Of a DNA stretch of 9,098 bases, positions 1 to 5,287 are shown one piece after another (the first letter of the stretch is position 1; each line of letters starts with the position of its first letter). This stretch comes from Bacillota bacterium (GTDB lineage Bacteria > Bacillota > Clostridia > Clostridiales > Clostridiaceae): contig JAEXZL010000183.1 in the NCBI GenBank assembly GCA_023451395.1, positions 1 to 9,098 on the forward strand, written 5' to 3'. Made by a program: the position numbers and the translations under genes. A model generated the notes under the pieces. The model saw only the letters and a program-made list of their open reading frames with translations. It made no database searches and was not told where the DNA came from.

Positions 1-231
1 ATTTATAACTGTGTGAATGAAAATTATTCCACTAAGATAGAAGTAGTTACTTATGTAGTAGAAGCTCTTAATCTTAAAAAAAGTCCTCTTCCTATTCCAG
101 AGCATTATGAGAGCCTTATCACTCCCCGTCCTCTTTTTTCTGCTTTAAGTACCAAATTAATATATCAAAGGTTTAAGCTTAAGCTTCCACCCTGGCAGGA
201 TAGCCTTAGTGATTATTTAAAAACACTATAA
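1..231 (+). CDS. dTDP-4-dehydrorhamnose reductase (RmlD-like), C-terminal fragment
   Basis: The reading frame is open from the first base, so this is the end of a gene that starts before the window; the GTG at 13 is probably an internal valine. About 76 residues are visible. They look like the C-terminal substrate-binding part of RmlD/RfbD short-chain reductases: an IYNCVNENYSTKIEVVTYVV stretch where the family has a G-x-Y-x-x-x-N-E-G-x-x-S-x-x-E pattern, then a proline-rich ITPRPLFSALSTKL segment and the closing PPWQDSLSDYLKTL, matching the usual P-x-W-x-D-A-L-x-x-Y-L ending. The family reduces dTDP-4-keto-rhamnose to dTDP-L-rhamnose with NAD(P)H in the cytoplasm, supplying sugar for surface polysaccharide. 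The NAD-binding domain and the YxxxK active site lie outside the window, so activity cannot be judged. The family call rests on the tail pattern alone. Confidence 0.8.
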   Translation: MYNCVNENYSTKIEVVTYVVEALNLKKSPLPIPEHYESLITPRPLFSALSTKLIYQRFKLKLPPWQDSLSDYLKTL

Positions 232-258
232 AAATGATATTTATAATTTCATGCAAAT

Positions 259-300
259 AAAGACAAGAGAAGTACCATAAAAGGCTCTCCTCTTGTCTTT
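259..300. terminator. Bidirectional hairpin terminator between convergent genes
   Basis: An 11-bp perfect stem (259-269 AAAGACAAGAG pairing with 290-300) extends by two more pairs after one mismatch and closes a loop of about 14 bases. The A-run at the left foot and the T-run at the right foot give a short U-tract on either transcript, although the tract on each side is not long. It lies between the ends of the RmlD-like gene (+) and the S-component gene (-), as expected for a shared terminator. Confidence 0.75.
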
Positions 301-314
301 AATATAAAGATAAT

Positions 315-818
315 TTATATATTTTCATAAAATTTCTTACCAGTAAATCTACTTAAAGCCTCTGATAGTGCATAGGTTATAGTGCCATCTACAAAATGAT
401 GAAGAATAGTCCCCACTGCTACCACCACTAAAAGCTTGTATAGATCAAAACCATACCAAGGAAGCACTGCCAGTAGCTCTAAGCTTCCATGTATAGGTGC
501 AGTTATAGCCATAACCTTAGGAAAGCTCATACCTTTCTTAAAAGCCTCCCCACCTACACAGCCTACTACTATATGGGTTGCAGCTCTGGCAACAATCCAG
601 GGCGCACTTCCTGCTATGAAAAATCCAAGGGTTGAACCTATACCTACAATAACAGCTGAAAAAGGTGAGATCATCATAGATAAAAACATTGGCAGATGGG
701 ACATAAGTGTTGCAGAAAAAGGCCCTATTTCAATCCTTAAAAATCTAAACTGTATAGGTATTATTATGGCAAAAGCAATTAATAAAGAAGAATAGGTTAG
801 CATTTTAATATTTTTCAT
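315..818 (-). CDS. ECF transporter S component, niacin/NiaX-like (substrate inferred)
   Basis: This is a 167-residue, very hydrophobic protein with about five or six membrane segments (roughly 7-24, 34-52, 54-70, 75-95, 103-120 and 127-150). Its length and layout fit the small substrate-binding S components of energy-coupling-factor vitamin importers. The stretch around residues 32-70 (IGPFSATLMSHLPMFLSMMI, then a G-rich helix GIGSTLGFFIAG) is the kind seen in S components annotated as niacin or general vitamin transporters. S components bind the vitamin in the membrane and share an EcfA/EcfA'/EcfT module; none of those genes is adjacent, which fits a group II ECF system using an energising module encoded elsewhere. 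The ATG at 816-818 follows a G-rich site (GGGGG at 825-829, 6 bases away). The gene is monocistronic, with its own promoter and a palindromic operator-like site. The family is fairly secure; the substrate is a guess. Confidence 0.7.
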   Translation of the reverse strand: MKNIKMLTYSSLLIAFAIIIPIQFRFLRIEIGPFSATLMSHLPMFLSMMISPFSAVIVGIGSTLGFFIAGSAPWIVARAATHIVVGCVGGEAFKKGMSFPKVMAITAPIHGSLELLAVLPWYGFDLYKLLVVVAVGTILHHFVDGTITYALSEALSRFTGKKFYENI

Positions 819-830
819 TTTAATCCCCCA

Positions 831-858
831 ATATACTAATGTATATACATCAGTATAT
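831..858. promoter_or_regulatory. 28-bp palindromic operator-like site over the -10 box
   Basis: Positions 831-844 and 845-858 form an inverted repeat matching at 13 of 14 pairs; the exception is A838 opposite C851. The core ATGTATATACAT (839-850) is perfectly self-complementary. The site covers the -10 box and predicted start of the S-component promoter, the usual place for a dimeric repressor. No poly-T run follows on either strand, so it is not a terminator. A vitamin-responsive repressor such as NiaR would fit a niacin transporter, but I cannot match the sequence to a specific regulator. Confidence 0.6.
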
Positions 859-880
859 ATAATTCTTTTTCTATTGTAAA
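852..880 (-). promoter_or_regulatory. Sigma-A-type promoter of the ECF S-component gene
   Basis: Read on the minus strand, a -35 box TTTACA (875-880) is followed by exactly 17 bases and a -10 box TATACT (852-857). Transcription should begin near 845, leaving a leader of about 27 bases before the ATG at 818. Five of six bases match consensus in each box and the spacing is ideal, so this is the best-looking promoter in the window. It reads away from the neighbouring DUF4097 gene's terminator. Confidence 0.75.
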
Positions 881-896
881 TACTTTATTTAATTTA

Positions 897-931
897 AAAT
901 AAAAATGAAGGAGAAAAGCTTCTCCTTCATT
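897..931 (-). terminator. Rho-independent terminator of the TM2/DUF4097 operon
   Basis: A 12-bp perfect stem (904-915 AATGAAGGAGAA with 920-931) has a 4-base loop and starts only 8 bases after the stop codon of the DUF4097 gene. On the minus strand it runs straight into a T-rich tract (TTTTTATTTT), the classic intrinsic terminator form. Confidence 0.88.
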
Positions 932-939
932 CCTAATTA

Positions 940-2100
940 TTAATTATTAACTTCTATACTTCCATTATTATTTACAACATTAAATATTGCCTGGCCATTT
1001 CCAATATTCCCTTCAACAATTTTACCATTATCCTTCTCTACTACAGGAAGAGAAAAAGCATCAGATATTCCTCCAAGGTCAGTCCTAAGATAAAAGCTCC
1101 CCTCTTGATTTTTCCTTAAATTTAAAGTAATCTTTCCTAGGCTATTACTTAGATTAACTTTAGAAGAAGTCACCTCATCGGAAGTATAAATTATAGATCC
1201 ATTGCTATTTTCAATTACAGTATCTCCTTTAACATTCACCGCTTGAATAGCACCCAAGCTGCCATAGAGCTCTGCCTTACCGCTAATATTTTCAGCAACA
1301 ATTCTTCCATTACTGTTTTTTATATTAATGTCTCCATTAATATTGTAGCATTCTGATTCTCCAAAGGAATTTTCTATAGAAACTCCTCCTGTAACTTCAG
1401 AAATAGATACTCTTCCAGCAGAGCTAACAACCTTAATGTTAGAGTTTAAACCCATTATCTCTGTCTCTCCAAAAGTATTATCCACATCTATATTAATTCC
1501 ATCAGGCATGGTTATATGATAATCGATTGAATCTATATTATACCTACTAAGATCCCCATCTAATTTCTGATTTATAGTAAGAATTTTATCATCGGTTATA
1601 GTTATAGCATTTTGAAGAGTATTTTCTTCAAATTCTCTTGATCCACGTCTATATTTTATTGTAGCATCGATGGTTATTTTTTCCTCATCACTCTTATTTA
1701 TATATACTTGTCCTATAGCACCATTTATTTTTATGCCTTCTTTACCGTTACTACTATATTCGTAGCTTTGGTTATAGGAGGAGGTCTCATTAAAAATAAC
1801 AGGAAATCTACTTCCAAAAAAACTTATTCCAGTACTTATAAATTGCGCTCCAGCTAGAAATATAACTATAAGTATTATTAAAAAAATGCTTATACCGTCT
1901 AGCTTTACCTTCACCTGTTCCCCTTTTGGTATTAGAGAAAATATAAGTATCTCTATTCCTAAAAGTATTAGAACTATCGGCCACCATTTAAATAGAGTAT
2001 CTAAAAGTGGAAGTCCCGTGGATGTGGAGTAAATCCAAATCCCGCCTATAAGAACCAACATCACACCTAGGCTTATAGTCCCTACCTTCCATTGTCTCAT
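940..2100 (-). CDS. Three-TM membrane protein with DUF4097-type beta-helix domain (LiaF-like layout)
   Basis: This is a 386-residue protein. The N-terminal third has three hydrophobic segments (about 8-25, 37-57 and 69-90); the first two, with G-rich helices and a KWWPIVLILLGIEIL stretch, resemble the LiaI/LiaF/DUF5668 transmembrane module. The rest (about 115-386) is a long, polar, beta-rich domain of the DUF4097 'putative adhesin' kind, probably outside the membrane. Turn glycines occur at 211, 229, 247, 265, 283 and 301, exactly 18 residues apart, then 322, within motifs such as NTFGET, NSFGES, NSNGRI and NSNGSI, which suggests stacked beta-helix rungs. Proteins with this layout are often tied to cell-envelope stress systems, but no enzyme function is evident. 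The ATG at 2098-2100 lies 2 bases after the upstream TM2 gene's stop; its site AAAGGGAG (2108-2115) is inside that gene's end, so translation is probably coupled. No two-component genes are adjacent. Confidence 0.8.
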   Translation of the reverse strand: MRQWKVGTISLGVMLVLIGGIWIYSTSTGLPLLDTLFKWWPIVLILLGIEILIFSLIPKGEQVKVKLDGISIFLIILIVIFLAGAQFISTGISFFGSRFPVIFNETSSYNQSYEYSSNGKEGIKINGAIGQVYINKSDEEKITIDATIKYRRGSREFEENTLQNAITITDDKILTINQKLDGDLSRYNIDSIDYHITMPDGINIDVDNTFGETEIMGLNSNIKVVSSAGRVSISEVTGGVSIENSFGESECYNINGDINIKNSNGRIVAENISGKAELYGSLGAIQAVNVKGDTVIENSNGSIIYTSDEVTSSKVNLSNSLGKITLNLRKNQEGSFYLRTDLGGISDAFSLPVVEKDNGKIVEGNIGNGQAIFNVVNNNGSIEVNN

Positions 2101-2102
2101 AA

Positions 2103-2873
2103 TTATTCTCCCTTTCTCAGTTTATTTGATAATATTAATTTTACACCAACAATGATTAATGCTAAAGCTATAATTCCTTCTCTAAGATACAAAAGTACCT
2201 CTCTTATAATTTGTATGTCTATAAGCTCTAAAGCAATTCTGTTAATTATTATAAAGGTTCCACAAAGTATTAAAGCAATGCCAACATACTTCATATAAGA
2301 TCCCTTAAATACTTCTGTGAAAGCCTCCCTTGTTTCTTCTTGATTATTAGAAGTTAAATTCTTATTGTTCATTTCATGAAGGTTAATTATGGTATAGAGA
2401 GTTATAAGTGCTAGTACCAGTGAAAAAATCTGCATTGGGAGTATTGAATTTATAAGGTATACAAGAACAAAAGTAGATAATAGCTTTACACCCTTTTGCT
2501 GAAAGCCAAGATATATGTGTCCTGCACCAGGTATAATAGATAATAATATGGAAAAAATCCTCTTATTCTCAGGTGCTAATGCTTTATCATATTCCTCAGG
2601 ATTTTCCTTTGCTACTACTCTTCTTATTTTGAAAACATCAAAAATTGAATAAAGCCATAATATAAACATCGCAAAGAAAATAAGCTCCTGATATCGAAAG
2701 CCTCCTCCATAATAATTATAGTTATATCCATAGCCATCTAAAAATAACGCTAGAAAAAAATAACCAATCATTGAAAATAAAAATATCATTCCTCTTGTGG
2801 GAGTACCTAAGTATAAATGACCAAATCCCGGTACTAAGGATAAAATAAAGGTTTTAAATTTTGATTTGTTCAT
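2103..2873 (-). CDS. Multi-pass membrane protein with two TM2-like repeats
   Basis: This 256-residue protein has six or seven hydrophobic segments. Two copies of a TM2-like helix entry motif are present, LSLVPGFGHLYLG at 11-23 and LSIIPGAGHIYLG at 111-123, exactly 100 residues apart with 9 of 13 residues identical. Each starts a pair of membrane helices, so the first 165 residues look like an internal duplication. A Tyr/Gly-rich loop (47-61) falls inside the first copy. The C-terminal part (about 193-250) adds two more helices, the last (REGIIALALIIVGVKLIL) resembling the helices at the start of the downstream DUF4097 protein. TM2 domains have no settled biochemical role in bacteria. The ATG follows an ideal AGGAGG (2880-2885) at 6 bases. 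It is first in an operon with the DUF4097 gene, so the two proteins may act together; that is inference. Confidence 0.78.
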   Translation of the reverse strand: MNKSKFKTFILSLVPGFGHLYLGTPTRGMIFLFSMIGYFFLALFLDGYGYNYNYYGGGFRYQELIFFAMFILWLYSIFDVFKIRRVVAKENPEEYDKALAPENKRIFSILLSIIPGAGHIYLGFQQKGVKLLSTFVLVYLINSILPMQIFSLVLALITLYTIINLHEMNNKNLTSNNQEETREAFTEVFKGSYMKYVGIALILCGTFIIINRIALELIDIQIIREVLLYLREGIIALALIIVGVKLILSNKLRKGE

Positions 2874-2909
2874 ATTAATCCTCCTATATTCCTCTCTTAA
2901 TATGATTTA

Positions 2910-2938
2910 ATTATACTTGCAATACCTTAAGAAAAATC
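2910..2938 (-). promoter_or_regulatory. Probable promoter of the TM2/DUF4097 operon
   Basis: A perfect -10 box TATAAT lies at 2910-2915 on the minus strand, about 36 bases before the ATG and 24 before the AGGAGG. At 17-base spacing the -35 position (2933-2938) reads GATTTT, a poor match to TTGACA. A strong -10 with a weak -35 is typical of activator-dependent promoters and fits the tandem repeat just upstream. Confidence 0.5.
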
Positions 2939-2944
2939 CTCACT

Positions 2945-2966
2945 ATATCTTAATAATTTCTTAATA
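2945..2966 (-). promoter_or_regulatory. 11-bp tandem direct repeat, possible response-regulator site
   Basis: On the minus strand two abutting 11-mers, TATTAAGAAAT and TATTAAGATAT, match at 10 of 11 positions. They end about 29 bases upstream of the -10 box. Direct repeats with an 11-bp period just above a weak -35 are the usual geometry for OmpR/PhoB-family activators. No regulator gene is in the window, and low-complexity AT-rich sequence raises the risk of a chance repeat. Confidence 0.4.
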
Positions 2967-2973
2967 GATTATT

Positions 2974-3017
2974 AAAAGCCAGTGTGTTAGGAATCAGTCC
3001 TTCCTAACACACTGGCT
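2974..3017 (-). terminator. Rho-independent terminator of the small secreted-protein gene
   Basis: A 17-bp perfect stem (2977-2993 with 3001-3017) and a 7-base loop begin 1 base after the stop codon of the 3019-3450 gene. On the minus strand it is followed by TTTTAATAAT. The U-tract is short but the stem is very stable. It insulates the downstream TM2/DUF4097 promoter from read-through. Confidence 0.85.
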
Positions 3018-3018
3018 C

Positions 3019-3450
3019 TTAAGCCTCATCAATATTTAAAAGAAGTATCTTTAGTATAAAACTATCCTTTTGAAGATTATCCTTATCTGAATATAAATAC
3101 ATTGCAGCTTCCTTGTCTTTGCTGGAAATTAAAGCAACAAGAAGTATACTATCATCTTCTGTATGAACTTCTTTATATATAGTAGCCTTCCCCATAACCA
3201 TCGATATTTCTTCTATTTTATTACTTTCTAAAGCTTTAGGAATATATTTTTCTGAAAAGCCACCCATTAATTTTCCATCTCTATAAAATTCCATCACCTT
3301 ATCTTTATTCTTTACCTTCCAGGTTTCTGGTACTGTAAGCTTATATTCTTTATCATTCATAAAAACCTTAAAGCCATCCTCTTCATAGCCATAAGCTGTT
3401 ACCTTTATTGAAAATATCAATAATATCAAAATAAAGCTAAGCTTTTTCAT
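3019..3450 (-). CDS. Small secreted protein of unknown function
   Basis: I do not recognise this 143-residue protein. It begins with a typical signal peptide: MKKLSF, a hydrophobic core ILILLIFSI, then KVTA with a likely signal peptidase I cut after Ala19. There is no lipobox cysteine and no second membrane segment, so the mature 124-residue chain is probably released or loosely held at the envelope. The mature part is lysine/glutamate-rich with alternating hydrophobic strands (VFMNDKEYKLTVPETWKV, KATIYKEV, ILLVALISS), suggesting a small alpha/beta domain; the TVPETWKV stretch recalls secreted proteins of the PsbP/DUF type, but this is weak. The ATG at 3448-3450 follows GGGGAG about 9 bases upstream. 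It forms a single-gene unit with a strong terminator and is divergent from the DUF4349 lipoprotein gene. Confidence 0.7.
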   Translation of the reverse strand: MKKLSFILILLIFSIKVTAYGYEEDGFKVFMNDKEYKLTVPETWKVKNKDKVMEFYRDGKLMGGFSEKYIPKALESNKIEEISMVMGKATIYKEVHTEDDSILLVALISSKDKEAAMYLYSDKDNLQKDSFILKILLLNIDEA

Positions 3451-3484
3451 TGCCTTATCTCCCCTCAGGATTCTTAATAATATT

Positions 3485-3512
3485 ATTATCCAATCCTTGC
3501 ATTTTAATACAA
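3485..3512 (-). promoter_or_regulatory. Possible promoter of the small secreted-protein gene
   Basis: On the minus strand TTGTAT (3507-3512) is followed by 16 bases and GATAAT (3485-3490), about 35 bases before the ATG. The -10 matches five of six and the -35 four of six. The surrounding sequence is very AT-rich, so alternatives exist. Confidence 0.35.
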
Positions 3513-3555
3513 TAAGGCACTTATATTTTGAACTAACAACTATTTATTTTCGTAT

Positions 3556-3577
3556 TATTAACATATTATTAGTATAG
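3556..3577 (+). promoter_or_regulatory. Second 11-bp tandem repeat, similar to the one at 2945-2966
   Basis: Two abutting 11-mers, TATTAACATAT and TATTAGTATAG, match each other at 7 of 11 positions. Aligned with the minus-strand repeat at 2945-2966, 17 of 22 positions are identical. It lies about 80 bases upstream of the DUF4349 start. Shared regulation of the two envelope units is possible, but AT-richness makes a chance match quite plausible. Confidence 0.3.
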
Positions 3578-3656
3578 GTCTTTATGTATTACTCCTAACA
3601 AAATATCTTAAAAACTGATTTTATGCCTTTTTAATGAAAAAGCGAGGAGGTATCTT

Positions 3657-4574
3657 ATGAAATATTTTAAATCTAACAAAAGCCTATTAGCATTACTCGT
3701 TATTCTTACTTTTTCTCTTTCTATTTTCTTATCTGCCTGTAACAACACTAGTACTGGTACCAAATCTATAGCACCCACTGAAAATAATAGTGCTCAAGAT
3801 ATGGGTCTTTCAGATGGTAATGACAAAAGTGCCATTAAAGAGAAGGAAAAAGCTACTCCTTCAGTTGATTTAAGTAATCGAAAGCTAATAAAGAACCTTC
3901 ACATGAGTATGCAAACTAAAACCTTCGATGAATTTCTCTCTAATTTAAAAATTGCAATTAATAAATATGAAGGTTATATTGAAAATTCTGAGATTGGTGG
4001 GAATAGTTATTATAGCTCTGGTAACCGCTATGCCACCTATGTTATTAAAATTCCAGAGAAATCTTTAGAGGAATTTAAGAGTCTTATTTCTGATTTAGGT
4101 AAGGTGGTAACAAGTTCTGAGAATATTCAGGACGTAACTTTAGATTATGTAGATACTGAAAGCCATATTAAGGCACTTAAAACAGAACAAGAAAGCCTTT
4201 TAGAGCTAATGAAGAAGGCTGAAAATCTAACAGATATTATAGCACTTCAAAATCGATTAACAGAGGTAAGATATGAACTTGAATCTTATGAATCTAGGCT
4301 AAAAACCTATGATAATCTAATCTCTTACAGCACTATAAATCTTAATATAACTGAGGTAGAAAGAGTAAGTGATAATGAAAGCGGAAGTGTATGGGAGGAA
4401 ATAAAAAACAATCTTTCTGACAGCCTATATAACATTAAAAGCTTTTTTAGAAACTTCTTTGTAAGCTTTGTAAGCTCACTTCCCTATCTATTAGTAGTTG
4501 CATTAGTAGTATATCTTATCTTCGTATTATCACGTATTATAATCAGAAAATATAACAACAAAAAATCTTCATAA
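3657..4574 (+). CDS. DUF4349 lipoprotein with coiled coil and C-terminal TM helix
   Basis: This 305-residue protein has a lipoprotein signal: a hydrophobic core (about 9-24) and lipobox LSAC with Cys28 as the predicted lipidated residue. A low-complexity Ser/Asn/Lys linker (29-70) follows. Residues 74-235 match the DUF4349 pattern: a beta-alpha start (RKLIKNLHMSMQT), the IKIPEKSLEEFKSLISDLGKV motif at 130-150, a TLDYVDTESHIKAL motif at 161-174 and a coiled coil (about 170-220). The chain ends with an aromatic amphipathic stretch (255-272), one membrane helix (about 275-294) and a basic tail RKYNNKKSS. It would be held by an N-terminal lipid and a C-terminal helix on the outer face of the membrane. 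The family's function is unknown. The start is fixed by AGGAGG at 3645-3650, 6 bases before ATG. It is monocistronic and converges on the V-ATPase operon. Confidence 0.88.
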   Translation: MKYFKSNKSLLALLVILTFSLSIFLSACNNTSTGTKSIAPTENNSAQDMGLSDGNDKSAIKEKEKATPSVDLSNRKLIKNLHMSMQTKTFDEFLSNLKIAINKYEGYIENSEIGGNSYYSSGNRYATYVIKIPEKSLEEFKSLISDLGKVVTSSENIQDVTLDYVDTESHIKALKTEQESLLELMKKAENLTDIIALQNRLTEVRYELESYESRLKTYDNLISYSTINLNITEVERVSDNESGSVWEEIKNNLSDSLYNIKSFFRNFFVSFVSSLPYLLVVALVVYLIFVLSRIIIRKYNNKKSS

Positions 4575-4624
4575 AATAAAAGTAGGGTGACACCATTTTA
4601 AGTTCTTTTGGGTCACCCTCTTTT
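4575..4624. terminator. Bidirectional terminator between DUF4349 gene and V-ATPase operon
   Basis: AGGGTGAC (4584-4591) pairs perfectly with GTCACCCT (4612-4619), and a bulge at 4592 allows three more pairs (CCA with TGG). On the plus strand the stem is followed by CTTTT; on the minus strand by ACTTTTATTTT, the better U-tract. It lies 9 bases after the DUF4349 stop and 20 bases after the ntpD stop, so it probably serves both convergent transcripts and marks the 3' end of the ntp operon. Confidence 0.85.
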
Positions 4625-4639
4625 AAAGGATTCTAAGGA

Positions 4640-5284
4640 CTAATATCCTCTTTCTTCAAGCATGGATTTAACCTTCATAAGCCTTGTTAGAGCTCCTCTT
4701 TCATTTTCATCCAGCTTCATTCTTATATATTTAATTGTTTCCTGAAGCTGAGGAATGGTCATAAACTCCAGAGCATTAACTCTTCTTCTTGTTTTTTCTA
4801 TTTCATCAGCCATAAGCTGACATGCTTTTTCTACCTCTGCCAGCTTTAAAAGCCTTGGCAATAGCTCATAGAGCTTTTTCAGAGCATCATCAAGCTCTGA
4901 GGAAGTATTTACAAAGCCATAGGGATAAATGCTTCCTGTCTCATCCTCGAGCTTTCTTTTAAAATTCATCACCGGTACATTAACACTCATGATATTTTTC
5001 TTTGTAACTTCAAGAGTTATATGCTCCTTTGGTATAGCTATTGCTTCTTCAAGGAATTCAGGGCTCATAACTGCCTCTGCCATTATAAAATCTTTTAAAG
5101 AGCTTTGAAGCTCTTCCTCAACAGATTTTCTAAGCCTATTATTTTCCTTTATCATATCAATGAATTGTCTCATAAGCTCATCCTGCTTATCTTTAAGAAG
5201 CTTATGGCCTCTGGTAGCAGTGGCTAATCTCTTTTTTAGCCTAGTGAGCTCCATTCTTGTTGGATTCACATTAAGCTTTGCCAT
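4640..5284 (-). CDS. ntpD: V-type ATP synthase/ATPase subunit D (central stalk)
   Basis: This 214-residue protein is subunit D (also called AtpD), which forms the rotating central shaft of V1 with subunit F and carries torque between the A3B3 head and the membrane ring. The family signature is clear: NVNPTRMELTRLKKRL at 5-20 starts the long N-terminal helix, and the C-terminal helix contains RRRVNALE at 166-173. The middle (about 70-130) is the short beta/loop region typical of the family. Helices at both ends form the antiparallel coiled coil inserted in the head. The length is normal. The ATG lies 3 bases after the ntpB stop and uses AAAGGAAG (5293-5300), within the ntpB end, 8 bases upstream. 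It is the last gene of the operon; no subunit H- or NtpJ-like gene follows before the terminator. Confidence 0.97.
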   Translation of the reverse strand: MAKLNVNPTRMELTRLKKRLATATRGHKLLKDKQDELMRQFIDMIKENNRLRKSVEEELQSSLKDFIMAEAVMSPEFLEEAIAIPKEHITLEVTKKNIMSVNVPVMNFKRKLEDETGSIYPYGFVNTSSELDDALKKLYELLPRLLKLAEVEKACQLMADEIEKTRRRVNALEFMTIPQLQETIKYIRMKLDENERGALTRLMKVKSMLEERGY

Positions 5285-5287
5285 AGA

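Larger units (their letters stand above)
3451..3656. other. Divergent intergenic region
   Basis: This 206-base spacer separates the divergently transcribed secreted-protein gene (-) and DUF4349 gene (+), so it must hold promoters for both. It contains a candidate minus-strand promoter at 3485-3512, a tandem repeat at 3556-3577 and the ideal site AGGAGG at 3645-3650 that fixes the DUF4349 start. No convincing plus-strand -35/-10 pair is visible; TATCTT at 3604-3609 is a weak -10 candidate. I see no small gene or RNA hairpin. Confidence 0.6.

Noticed and set aside
436..795. Open frame of 119 codons on the plus strand, opposite the ECF S-component gene
   Set aside because: It lies wholly antisense to a convincing membrane protein gene, has no Shine-Dalgarno site and no protein-like domain pattern.
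831..858. Palindrome read as a terminator
   Set aside because: The stem is almost all A/T, no T-run follows, and it overlaps a near-consensus promoter, so an operator is more likely.
2092..2298. Plus-strand open frame spanning the TM2/DUF4097 junction
   Set aside because: It is antisense to two better-supported genes and lacks a ribosome binding site.
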